A stretch of DNA of 15,095 nt from Candidatus Hydrogenedentota bacterium (GTDB lineage: Bacteria; Hydrogenedentota; Hydrogenedentia; Hydrogenedentales; SLHB01), in NCBI GenBank assembly GCA_003552485.1, contig PUMX01000081.1, positions 1 through 15,095 of the forward strand. Direction: 5' to 3'. Positions 1 to 6,253 of the stretch are shown here, piece after piece; positions within the stretch are counted from its first letter, which is position 1; each line of letters opens with the position of its first letter. The notes under the pieces are model-generated. The model made no database searches. It saw only the letters and a program-made list of their open reading frames with translations, and had not been told where the DNA came from. Both the position numbers and the translations under genes were made by a program.

Positions 1-752
1 CAAAGGCCATGGCGCGCAGTGTTTGCACAGCCATGTTCAGCGCCTCGTGATCCCCGGTTCGGTCGTACTGGCGCAGCAGCAACTGCAACGTGGCGCTAGG
101 CGGAAACTTCGGGGCCGATCCGAAGCCGCCATGCGTCGCGTCGTAGTTTCGCTTGAACGTTTCGACGGCGTTGTCGAGCATGGACGGCTCAAAGGGGGCA
201 GGCTCCGCCGTCTGCTGGTTCATGCTCTCACGAATGACCTCCGTGACCTTGTCCGCGTTGTCCACGATCTCATCACGCCGGTCGCGCCAGGCTTTGGCGA
301 TGGACTGCAGTACGTGCTGAAACGAGGGCATGTTTTGATAGGTGCGCGGCGGGAAGTACGTGCCGGCATAGAATGGCTTGAGGTCTGGCGTGAGGAACAC
401 GCTCATGGGCCAGCCGCCCTGGTTGCGCAGGATCTGCACTGAGCGCATGTAGATGTCGTCGAGATCCGGGCGTTCCTCGCGATCCACTTTCACGTTAATG
501 AAGTGCTCGTTCATGATCTCCGCTGTCGCCTCATCCTCAAAGGATTCGTGGGCCATAACGTGGCACCAGTGGCACGCGGCGTAGCCGATAGAAAGAAAAA
601 TCGGTTTGTCTTCTTGCTTCGCGCGTTCCAGGGCTTCATCGCTCCACGGATACCAGTCCACGGGGTTGTGGGCGTGCTGAAGGAGATAGGGACTGGTCTC
701 TTCGATGAGGCGGTTGGTGAAAGCCGGTTTGCTCTTGGTGTTTGGGGTCATG
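1..752 (-). CDS. DUF255/YyaL-type thioredoxin-domain protein, N-terminal 250 residues (partial)
   Basis: The gene starts at 752 and runs off the left edge, so only 250 codons are visible. The start is set by a perfect AGGAGG eight bases upstream (762-767). The protein opens with the family hallmark NRLIEETSPYLLQHAHNPVD (about 13-32). A thioredoxin-like core follows, with a CHWCHVM motif (Cys60, Cys63), then VDREERPDLD (about 89-98), QGGWPMSVFLTPD (about 111-123) and GGFGSAPKFPP (about 208-218). These are typical of the DUF255 / YyaL / SPATA20 family. Full members are roughly 650-700 residues, with a thioredoxin-fold N-domain and an (alpha/alpha)6 barrel; the barrel lies mostly outside the window. 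No signal peptide is visible, so a cytoplasmic protein is likely. The biochemical role of the family is poorly defined. It lies 177 bases downstream of the nuclease-domain gene on the same strand, with no convincing promoter of its own in the gap. Confidence 0.93.
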
Positions 753-904
753 AAGCTTGTCCTCCTGGGGCGGAATGCACTTTAGAAACGCCATAAACGT
801 CAACAGGCGGGGAGGGCTCCTCATTCCGAAAGAAGGCGAGATGCCGCCGCGACAGGCGGGACGGATTACGATGATTGACCGCATCCGCCCCCTGGCGCCT
901 CTCG

Positions 905-926
905 GTTCCTTCGCCGAAGGTGGAAC
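905..926 (-). terminator. Weak hairpin just after the bifunctional nuclease gene
   Basis: Immediately 3' of the nuclease-domain stop codon, CCTTC (908-912) pairs with GAAGG (916-920) around a three-base loop. GTTCC/GGAAC (905-909/922-926) offers an alternative, outer pairing. There is no U-run, so this may be a weak or factor-assisted terminator, or simply chance. Confidence 0.25.
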
Positions 927-929
927 AGC

Positions 930-1400
930 CTAGCTATCGTAGTCGGTCTCTTCCTCCTCGTCGTCTTCTTCTTCTTCCGCGCCGCCGAGGATGGCGACAT
1001 CTTGCCCGGCCTGCTCCATTACCTCTTGAGCAGCGTATATGGGGGCCTCCAGCCGCGTGGCGATGGCGATCCCATCGCTCGGCCGACTGTCCACGCGCAG
1101 CACCTGCTCGACCTGGTCGTTGGGCCCCTTGCGCTCGACGTTAAGATGCGCATAGAACACGTCATTTTCTAGCTTGTAGATAACAACGGATTCCAGTTGG
1201 CCTCCGAGCCCGGCCAGAATGTTGCAGATCAGGTCGTGAGTCATGGGCCGGCCGATATCTCGCCGGATAAGGGCGGCGTGAATGGCGTCGGCCTCGGCGA
1301 TTCCCACGACCATCGGCAGCACACGGTCTTCGTTGCGGAGAATAACGACCGGTTGGTGGTGCCCGTCGCTGCTTACGCCCAGCACTTCGAGTTTAACCAT
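930..1400 (-). CDS. Bifunctional nuclease domain protein (BFN/DUF151)
   Basis: This 156-residue protein matches the BFN/DUF151 family: short proteins related to plant BBD/BFN nucleases that have been described with both DNase and RNase activity. The hallmark block DSRPSDGIAIATRLEAPIY lies at about 104-122. LPMVVGIAEADAI (about 28-40) and THDLICNIL (about 54-62) are the two other typical conserved segments. The last 16 residues are almost purely acidic (AEEEEDDEEEETDYDS), a natural-looking C-terminal tail beyond the fold. The start is supported by an AAAGGAGG ribosome-binding site at 1411-1418 and a near-consensus promoter 29 bases upstream. The protein has no signal peptide and should be cytoplasmic. 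It precedes the DUF255 gene on the same strand. Family assignment is firm; activity in this organism is inferred. Confidence 0.93.
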   Translation of the reverse strand: MVKLEVLGVSSDGHHQPVVILRNEDRVLPMVVGIAEADAIHAALIRRDIGRPMTHDLICNILAGLGGQLESVVIYKLENDVFYAHLNVERKGPNDQVEQVLRVDSRPSDGIAIATRLEAPIYAAQEVMEQAGQDVAILGGAEEEEDDEEEETDYDS

Positions 1401-1428
1401 AATGAAAACCCCTCCTTTGCAAAACCCT

Positions 1429-1457
1429 ATTGTAGATCGCTTGTTCGCGTATGTCGA
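1429..1457 (-). promoter_or_regulatory. Sigma-70-type promoter for the bifunctional nuclease gene
   Basis: On the minus strand a -35 box TCGACA (plus positions 1452-1457) and a -10 box TACAAT (1429-1434) are separated by exactly 17 bases. Each matches five of six consensus positions. The implied start site near 1422 gives a leader of about 22 bases that contains the AAAGGAGG site, a compact and coherent arrangement. Confidence 0.65.
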
Positions 1458-1648
1458 TAGGTCGTTGTTCAGCGCCCGCTAATCCGCGTCTCGTTGAATG
1501 CCGCCGGGCGTAGCGTCGTCTGCGTTCACTCACGCAGTCCGCAGGCAAAGGCGAACAGAGCCGCGGCCGGACCAAGACCGTTTGCCGCCGCAGAGGGACC
1601 GTCGGAGGTCATGGGTTCTTCACGTGGCAAATCGAAATGCTGCCTTTA

Positions 1649-1674
1649 TTGATAAGGATTCGGCATGTTATCAA
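1649..1674. promoter_or_regulatory. Perfect 7-bp inverted repeat, operator candidate
   Basis: TTGATAA (1649-1655) and TTATCAA (1668-1674) form a perfect inverted repeat with a 12-base spacer. Its centres are about two helical turns apart, and it ends 13 bases before the -35 box at 1688. The geometry suits a dimeric DNA-binding regulator. The regulator is unknown, and the sequence does not resemble the ModE operator. Confidence 0.35.
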
Positions 1675-1687
1675 GCGATCTGTGTAA

Positions 1688-1716
1688 TTGACGGCGAAGT
1701 GGGGGGATTGTATGAT
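1688..1716 (+). promoter_or_regulatory. Near-consensus sigma-70-type promoter
   Basis: TTGACG (1688-1693) and TATGAT (1711-1716) are separated by exactly 17 bases, each matching five of six consensus positions. Transcription would start near 1723 and run rightwards through the H-X9-DG remnant into the ModA-like gene at 2094. It may be the original promoter of the decayed gene, now possibly serving the transport block, which would then have a leader of about 370 bases. Confidence 0.55.
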
Positions 1717-1808
1717 CATCCTGAAAAAGCATGCGCTCGAACCTTTTTGCGTGCTGTTTAGAACACTTGCACGAAGCAGACCCAGCCGCGGAGAAAGCCG
1801 GCGGCTGA

Positions 1809-2012
1809 CGGAATGGTTTTCGGAAGGGTTTCGGTTCGGATGAAATAGTATCACTTAGCGTAGCAAATTTCTTGTTCATGGATGGCCATGTGCGCTTCAT
1901 ACGCTTTGGCGAAGAGTATCCGGTACAATGGCTGTGGCCCGAGTCGGAATATCCGGAGGTGATGGGCACGCAGGCCCATAACATCATGCCCTATGTGGCG
2001 GGTCATGGTTAG
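1809..2012 (+). pseudogene. C-terminal remnant of an H-X9-DG pseudopilin-type protein
   Basis: This frame is open from just after a TGA at 1806-1808 to a TAG at 2010-2012. It contains ANFLFMDGHVRFI (from 1863), the signature C-terminal motif of the H-X9-DG / DUF1559-type prepilin-like secreted proteins. No start codon with a ribosome-binding site is present, and no type IV prepilin N-terminus is found upstream. The residue expected to be His, ten before the Asp-Gly, is Ser. These features indicate a decayed gene fragment. Intact members are exported proteins abundant in Planctomycetota and relatives. A paralogous fragment lies in inverted orientation at 8175-8339, on the other side of the transport block. 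Confidence 0.6.
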
Positions 2013-2056
2013 TCCCTTGGGCTCTCGTGGATTTATCGCCGCTGTTGAAGTGAACT

Positions 2057-2072
2057 CGCCTGTTCGCAGGCG
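2057..2072 (+). other. Short UUCG-loop hairpin upstream of the ModA-like gene
   Basis: CGCCTG (2057-2062) and CAGGCG (2067-2072) form a perfect six-pair stem closing a TTCG loop. It ends nine bases before the AGAAGGA ribosome-binding site of the gene at 2094. No T-run follows. It could stabilise the 5' end of the message or be the leftover terminator stem of the decayed upstream gene. Confidence 0.35.
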
Positions 2073-2093
2073 TGATGAAAAGAAGGATGGAAA

Positions 2094-2969
2094 ATGATGC
2101 ACAGACGTGACCGAATTAACCAAGCCAATAGCACTGCGGCGTTTATGGCCGCTATCGCCCTTGTTTTAGCGGGCGGACTGATGGCGTGGACCGGGTGTGA
2201 GGCTCCGGAGGAGCCAGCGGATCCCGAAGCCGCCGTTACTGAAGCGCCAGCCGATGAAGAAGCTGAGGCCGCCCCCGAGGATCGGGAGTTGTTCATTCAC
2301 GCCGGAAATTCGATGCGGCCGGCGGCCGAGGCGCTCGCCGCCGAGTTTGAGGAGCGATACGATATTGGCGTCAGACTGAACTTTGGCGGCTCGGCGGACC
2401 TGCTTTCCAGCATCGAACTGGGGCAGCGGGGCGACTTGTATCTTCCGCACGACCCCTACGCGGAGATGCTGGATGAGAAGGGATTGCTTGAGCGCTACGA
2501 GGTGGTTGGACATATCACGCCGATCATCATCGTGCCGCAGGGCAACCCCGACGGTATCGAGACCATGGAAGAACTGGCTACGCGTGACCTCCAAATCGCC
2601 GTCCCGGACGCCCGATACGCCACGGCGGGTCAGCTCATCGCCGAGGCGTTCGAGGGAATGGGGCTGAAGGATGAATTCGAGGCCAACGTGGCGATGGAAG
2701 GACGCGGACACAATGAAGTCGCGATGGCGCTGGTGTCCGGCCACGTGGACGCGGCGATGGTGTGGAGCTTCATCGCTACGTCGTACAAGGACCGCGTTGA
2801 TATGATAACGCCGCCGGACGCGGATTTCCCGGAGAAGCGGGTCACGCTGTGTCTGCTTACGCACGCGCAGGACCATGATGCGGCCGAGAAGTTCATGGAG
2901 CTGGCGACCTCGGAAACGGGACAGGCCATTTTCGAGGAGCTTGGCTACAAGATCGCGAGCGGCGACTAG
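2094..2969 (+). CDS. ModA-like substrate-binding lipoprotein, molybdate/tungstate-type ABC importer
   Basis: This is a periplasmic-type binding protein of the ModA (molybdate-binding) superfamily, 291 residues. A hydrophobic signal (about 14-31) ends at Cys35, the likely lipidation site, although the lipobox (AWTGC) is poor at -3. An acidic Ala/Pro/Glu-rich tether (36-63) follows. The ModA fold is recognisable by the order HAGNSMRPAAEAL (about 69-81), LNFGGSADL (95-103), RGDLYLPHD (112-120), IIIVPQGNP (144-152) and LVSGHVDAAMVWS (213-225). Ser73 and Ser100 sit where ModA proteins contact the oxyanion. An AGAAGGA site (2081-2087) can serve ATG 2094 or ATG 2097; which is used cannot be decided. 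Permease and ATPase genes lie downstream, beyond a cytochrome and a second binding protein. Molybdate/tungstate is the family default; another oxyanion or a metal is possible. Confidence 0.85.
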   Translation: MMHRRDRINQANSTAAFMAAIALVLAGGLMAWTGCEAPEEPADPEAAVTEAPADEEAEAAPEDRELFIHAGNSMRPAAEALAAEFEERYDIGVRLNFGGSADLLSSIELGQRGDLYLPHDPYAEMLDEKGLLERYEVVGHITPIIIVPQGNPDGIETMEELATRDLQIAVPDARYATAGQLIAEAFEGMGLKDEFEANVAMEGRGHNEVAMALVSGHVDAAMVWSFIATSYKDRVDMITPPDADFPEKRVTLCLLTHAQDHDAAEKFMELATSETGQAIFEELGYKIASGD

Positions 2970-3030
2970 AACCCGGGAAAGAAGCGATAGCGAGCGTTTT
3001 GCATATAGAACGGCGGTGGTGAGTTCGATT

Positions 3031-3073
3031 ACATCCCCCTAAATCCCCCTTTGAAGGGGAATTAGGGGGATGT
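3031..3073. repeat. Long palindromic CCCCCTAAAT repeat element
   Basis: A 43-base near-perfect palindrome. ACATCCCCCTAA (3031-3042) pairs fully with TTAGGGGGATGT (3062-3073), followed by one A/A mismatch and TCCCC/GGGGA (3044-3048/3056-3060) around a small loop. The core ccccctaaatccccctttgaagggg-type palindrome resembles intergenic repeats I know from many unrelated bacterial genomes. It would fold into a strong hairpin in DNA or RNA on either strand. There is no T-run directly after it. Confidence 0.8.
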
Positions 3074-3123
3074 TAGGCAACAGAAAGTCATCCTGTGAAG
3101 CGTGGATTTAGGGGGATGTTTTT
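3031..3123 (+). terminator. Candidate terminator/attenuator formed by the outer repeat copy
   Basis: A third repeat arm, GGATTTAGGGGGATGT (3104-3119), is the exact 16-base reverse complement of 3031-3046 and is followed by five T residues (3119-3123). In RNA the left arm can pair either with 3062-3073, giving the compact hairpin, or with 3104-3119, giving a longer stem next to the U-run. The two folds exclude each other. It lies 61 bases after the first ModA-like gene and 100 bases before the cytochrome gene, so it could reduce or tune read-through between them. Confidence 0.4.
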
Positions 3124-3223
3124 GCCGAGTGACGCGCGAGATGTTTTCTACTCCGCTGTACGAGTATCCGTATAACGGTCTAAGGGGGCGCCCGCCAACA
3201 AGTATTAGGAGTACTGCAAAATA

Positions 3224-5257
3224 ATGCTACAAAGAGAACCCAGGGAAATCGTTGACGGTAGAAACCGGCTTGCCTACCACATCATCGTGGCGATCATCGC
3301 CTGCATCTTGACAGCGCTCTTCTGGTCCAGCGAGATGACGCTGAACCAAGCCACGGCCGCCGCCGCCTTCGTCTGCCTATTCGTGGTAATGATAATCGGC
3401 CCCATGATGCGGCTCTGGTGGCGCCCGTACCTGCGCAAACTGCCTCATGGCATACCATTCCGCTGGCGCGGCGAGTTTGGCGTCTGGTTCACGGTCCTCT
3501 CCATTTTGCACGCTCTCCTGGTGTGGGATGGCCGCGACTGGGAAATCCTCCCGCTGCGGCATGGAGACCTCATGGGGCTTATCGCCTTGGCGTGGGCGCT
3601 GGGGCTCGCCTTGACCTCATCCGGGAAGGCGATGAAGCTTCTGGGCATCAGACAGTGGAAATGGCTTCAGGCGACCGGCGCCTACGTGATCTTCTATCTT
3701 GTGGCCGCGCACACGCTTTATCACGCTTGGCTCCGTCCGGCTTTCGCGCCCGCGTTTGTTGGTTATATGTACGCGGGGATGCTGCTTATCGTTGTTGTAT
3801 TCCACATCAGCACTTTCACGAAGATGGTGCTGGACGCGAAGCGGATTCGCCTGAAAGCATCGACGCGGACGGCGATCAAAACGCTGATCGTCGCTGGGTT
3901 CGCCGGGCTGGCGCTTCTGGCGTGGCTGGCGCCCGAGCCCGAGGAACGCGTCCTGCGCGTTCATGAGTGGCTTCCCGATGATCTTGTTATCGACCTGGAT
4001 GTGCAGACGGCGTTTAACGAGGAAGAAATCTTCTTTCGATTCACTTGGGACCAGCCGAATCCTGGCGGTTGGTATCACGATATGTTGGTGTTCCACGATG
4101 GAGAATGGCGGCGATTCTCGGATCCCGACCCATGGATGGTGGAAGGGCGTAGCGGTTTCTACGAGGACCGGTTATCGTTTAAGCTGGATGATGGATCCGT
4201 GAAAGGGTTCGCCAACTTCGCCGGCTGGCTTACGCAACATGACGGCGTGCGAACGATGCTGCATGAGGCGGATCGCGAGGATATTGAAGCGCACCCTTGG
4301 CTGGGCGAGAAACTCGGAAGAACGGACATCAGAAAGTATATCCCACAGTCGCGGGAAGGCGAATGGTGGGAGGGGCCTTGGGACCGGATCCGCCCGCCGG
4401 AGGAATTGGAGCAGTTGAAGGCGGACGGGGTGTTCATTGATCTTCCTATGTGGCGGGCGCATCGCAGTAACGCGCTGGAATATGGCACCGATCATTGGAT
4501 CCTCGAATATCGACACGTCGATGAAGGCCGGGGAACCTACGGCGGTCAGTCCTGGGACGCTCACGAGGGGCCGGAATACATGTTCGATCCCGAGATCGTC
4601 AGCGGCGGCGCGCTCGACGTGAACAAGATCTACGAGGACCCCGAGTACTACCGGCAAGACCTCTTCTATGATGAACGGGAAGACTGGCTAGGGGACGAGG
4701 AGCCGTACTTTCTTCATGAAGACTTCATGGTTCCTTTTGACCCGGACATTGCGGAATGGGAAGGCGCCGCCATACCGCGCCGGACGCTTCGCACGCCCGA
4801 AGGAAGCGCGGCCGCATGGCGCGCCCGGGGCGTATGGCGCGACGGCCAGTGGATAGTAGACATGTGGCGCGAGCTCGACACCGGTCATGATGACGACAAG
4901 CAGTTCGTTCCGGGCGGGATCTACACATGGTCTCCAGCTGTGCATCATGGCTCTGGCGAACGCTGGCACTGGGTGGGGTATCCCTACAAGCTCGGGCTGG
5001 GCATAAGCGCGGAGGAGGCCGGCATCGAAGCTCAACGCTATGTCGAGGCGGTTCACATCGAGGATGCCGAGCCCGACTGGGACGCGATCCCCGTTAGAGG
5101 AATTCCGCTCATCTATCCGGGTGTTGTGAGTTGGACATGGCTCGCGAGTGAGCGGCATATGGGGCATAAACACGTCAGGGCTGACACAATGTCCATGTGG
5201 GATTGGCATGACGACGATCCCGAGGACCTGGCGGAATTATTCCTGATGTTGAAGTGA
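3224..5257 (+). CDS. Membrane haem protein: MsrQ/ferric-reductase-like domain fused to an ethylbenzene-dehydrogenase-type haem-binding domain
   Basis: A 677-residue fusion. Residues 1-240 carry six or so hydrophobic segments (about 18-34, 43-61, 85-101, 114-131, 150-169, 176-198 and 216-236). His residues at 96, 163, 167 and 194 resemble the haem b ligands of MsrQ/YedZ and ferric-reductase-like domains. Gln149 (WLQATGAYV) sits where MsrQ proteins usually have a ligand His. Residues 240-677 form an extracytoplasmic domain like the ethylbenzene dehydrogenase gamma / DMSO-reductase-family haem-binding subunit: EEIFFRFTWDQP (267-278), FANFAGW (329-335), MWRAHRSNALEYGTDHW (409-425), RDGQWIVDMWRELDTG (539-554) and a late RHMGHKH (644-650). 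AGGAG at 3207-3211 supports the start. A membrane electron-transfer role is inferred. The fusion of the two haem modules and its place inside a transporter operon are unusual. No catalytic molybdoenzyme subunit is encoded nearby. Confidence 0.8.
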   Translation: MLQREPREIVDGRNRLAYHIIVAIIACILTALFWSSEMTLNQATAAAAFVCLFVVMIIGPMMRLWWRPYLRKLPHGIPFRWRGEFGVWFTVLSILHALLVWDGRDWEILPLRHGDLMGLIALAWALGLALTSSGKAMKLLGIRQWKWLQATGAYVIFYLVAAHTLYHAWLRPAFAPAFVGYMYAGMLLIVVVFHISTFTKMVLDAKRIRLKASTRTAIKTLIVAGFAGLALLAWLAPEPEERVLRVHEWLPDDLVIDLDVQTAFNEEEIFFRFTWDQPNPGGWYHDMLVFHDGEWRRFSDPDPWMVEGRSGFYEDRLSFKLDDGSVKGFANFAGWLTQHDGVRTMLHEADREDIEAHPWLGEKLGRTDIRKYIPQSREGEWWEGPWDRIRPPEELEQLKADGVFIDLPMWRAHRSNALEYGTDHWILEYRHVDEGRGTYGGQSWDAHEGPEYMFDPEIVSGGALDVNKIYEDPEYYRQDLFYDEREDWLGDEEPYFLHEDFMVPFDPDIAEWEGAAIPRRTLRTPEGSAAAWRARGVWRDGQWIVDMWRELDTGHDDDKQFVPGGIYTWSPAVHHGSGERWHWVGYPYKLGLGISAEEAGIEAQRYVEAVHIEDAEPDWDAIPVRGIPLIYPGVVSWTWLASERHMGHKHVRADTMSMWDWHDDDPEDLAELFLMLK

Positions 5258-5351
5258 TTAGCCTAAACGAAGCCAACGCTTTATCGAAGATGAAGCCGCA
5301 GTAATCAATGAAGTAAACAATCGCAAGCGCACAAAGAGGTACTGCTAACCA

Positions 5352-6161
5352 ATGAACAAGAGGTATATCCGCCTTTGGCGCCCGTTACTGGCCGCCATGT
5401 TGGCCGTGTCCACGGCTTTTCTCGCCGGTTGCGAAGGCGTTGAAGACGATGCCGCTCAATTGTCGCTTCTCTGTGGGGGCGCCATTCGCCCGCCGATGGC
5501 CGGGACCGAGTTGGACGATGAACCAGGCGTCATTGAGCGCTTCCTCAACGAGCATCCCGATGCGTCGATAGAAACCAATTACGGCGCGTCGAATCTCTTG
5601 TTGGGGCAACTCAAGCTTAGGGGCGCCGGCGACCTGTTCTTTCCCGGTGATGATTTCTATATCGAGGAAGCGAAGGCCGAGGGTCTTGTCCATGAGACGC
5701 GCACCGTCGCGCAGTTTGTGCCGGTGATCATGGTTGCGGATGGGAATCCGCTCGAGATTGAGAACGTCTCGGACTTGGCCCAGGCCGACGTTCGTCTTGC
5801 GGTTGCCGAACAGCGCGCCGCGGCTGTGGGACGAATCACGCCCGAAATATTCGCCAAGAACGGGGTGGACTTTGATACACTGGATAACATTGTGTTTACT
5901 GGCGTCACGGCGCCGGAGGTTGCTCAAGCGGTAGCCTTGGGACATGCCGACGCGACCATTACGTGGCGGCCCGTAGCCAAACAACACCAGCACAACACCA
6001 GCATTGTTGAGATTGCGCCGGAAAAGAACGTCTTTTCTCCGCTCGTGGTCGCGGTCCTCGAAACGTCGGGCAACAAGGAGTTGGCGCTAGCCTTCGCGGA
6101 TTTCTTGGCCGGGCCGGAAGGCCGGGAAGTCTTCGAGCGCTACCATTACGATGTCGAGTAG
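5352..6161 (+). CDS. Second ModA-like substrate-binding lipoprotein
   Basis: This 269-residue lipoprotein has a clean signal peptide: basic MNKRYIRLWR, a hydrophobic core, and lipobox FLAGC with Cys27. The mature part follows the ModA order: LLCGGAIRPPMAG (39-51), TNYGASNLLLGQL (75-87), GDLFFPGDDFY (93-103), PVIMVADGNPL (124-134), LAVAEQRAAAVGR (149-161) and LGHADATITW (196-205). It is clearly a paralogue of the protein at 2094 (compare NSMRP with GAIRP, and the GDLYLP/GDLFFP segment) but is divergent, with CGGA in place of AGNS at the first ligand-contacting loop. The start is supported by AGAGGT at 5335-5340. It lies 94 bases after the cytochrome gene and 92 bases before the permease, so it is the more likely direct partner of that permease. 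The ligand is undetermined. Confidence 0.82.
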   Translation: MNKRYIRLWRPLLAAMLAVSTAFLAGCEGVEDDAAQLSLLCGGAIRPPMAGTELDDEPGVIERFLNEHPDASIETNYGASNLLLGQLKLRGAGDLFFPGDDFYIEEAKAEGLVHETRTVAQFVPVIMVADGNPLEIENVSDLAQADVRLAVAEQRAAAVGRITPEIFAKNGVDFDTLDNIVFTGVTAPEVAQAVALGHADATITWRPVAKQHQHNTSIVEIAPEKNVFSPLVVAVLETSGNKELALAFADFLAGPEGREVFERYHYDVE

Positions 6162-6253
6162 CGCGCTCGGCGCGGGATGGCGTATGTCCGGCGGAAGCGC
6201 GCCTGCGAACCCACCGCCATGTCGTATGAAGCCCCAGCAACGGAAACCAACGC

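Larger units (their letters stand above)
1401..2093. other. Gene-poor 693-base region
   Basis: No intact gene is supported here. The frames that stay open lack ribosome-binding sites and recognisable domains. What it does hold is listed separately: the minus-strand promoter at 1429-1457, a dyad at 1649-1674, a plus-strand promoter at 1688-1716, an H-X9-DG remnant at 1809-2012 and a small hairpin at 2057-2072. The stretch around 1630-1760 is visibly richer in A and T than the flanking genes, as expected of a control region. Confidence 0.6.

Noticed and set aside
753..929. TTGACG...TAAAGT as a promoter for the DUF255 gene
   Set aside because: The two boxes are only 13 bases apart, too short for sigma-70 recognition.
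1632..1655. Sigma-54-like TGGCA...TGC pattern
   Set aside because: The spacing between the GG and GC elements is one base too long, and no enhancer-binding regulator is nearby.
1646..1987. 113-codon minus-strand frame in the gene-poor region
   Set aside because: No ribosome-binding site and no recognisable domain; the opposite strand carries the H-X9-DG signature.
2166..2876. Long open frame on the minus strand (236 codons) opposite the first ModA-like gene
   Set aside because: It is the antisense shadow of a strongly supported gene, has no ribosome-binding site and no recognisable domain.
3031..3123. CRISPR-like array
   Set aside because: Only three arms are present, in inverted rather than direct orientation, with no regular spacers and no cas genes.
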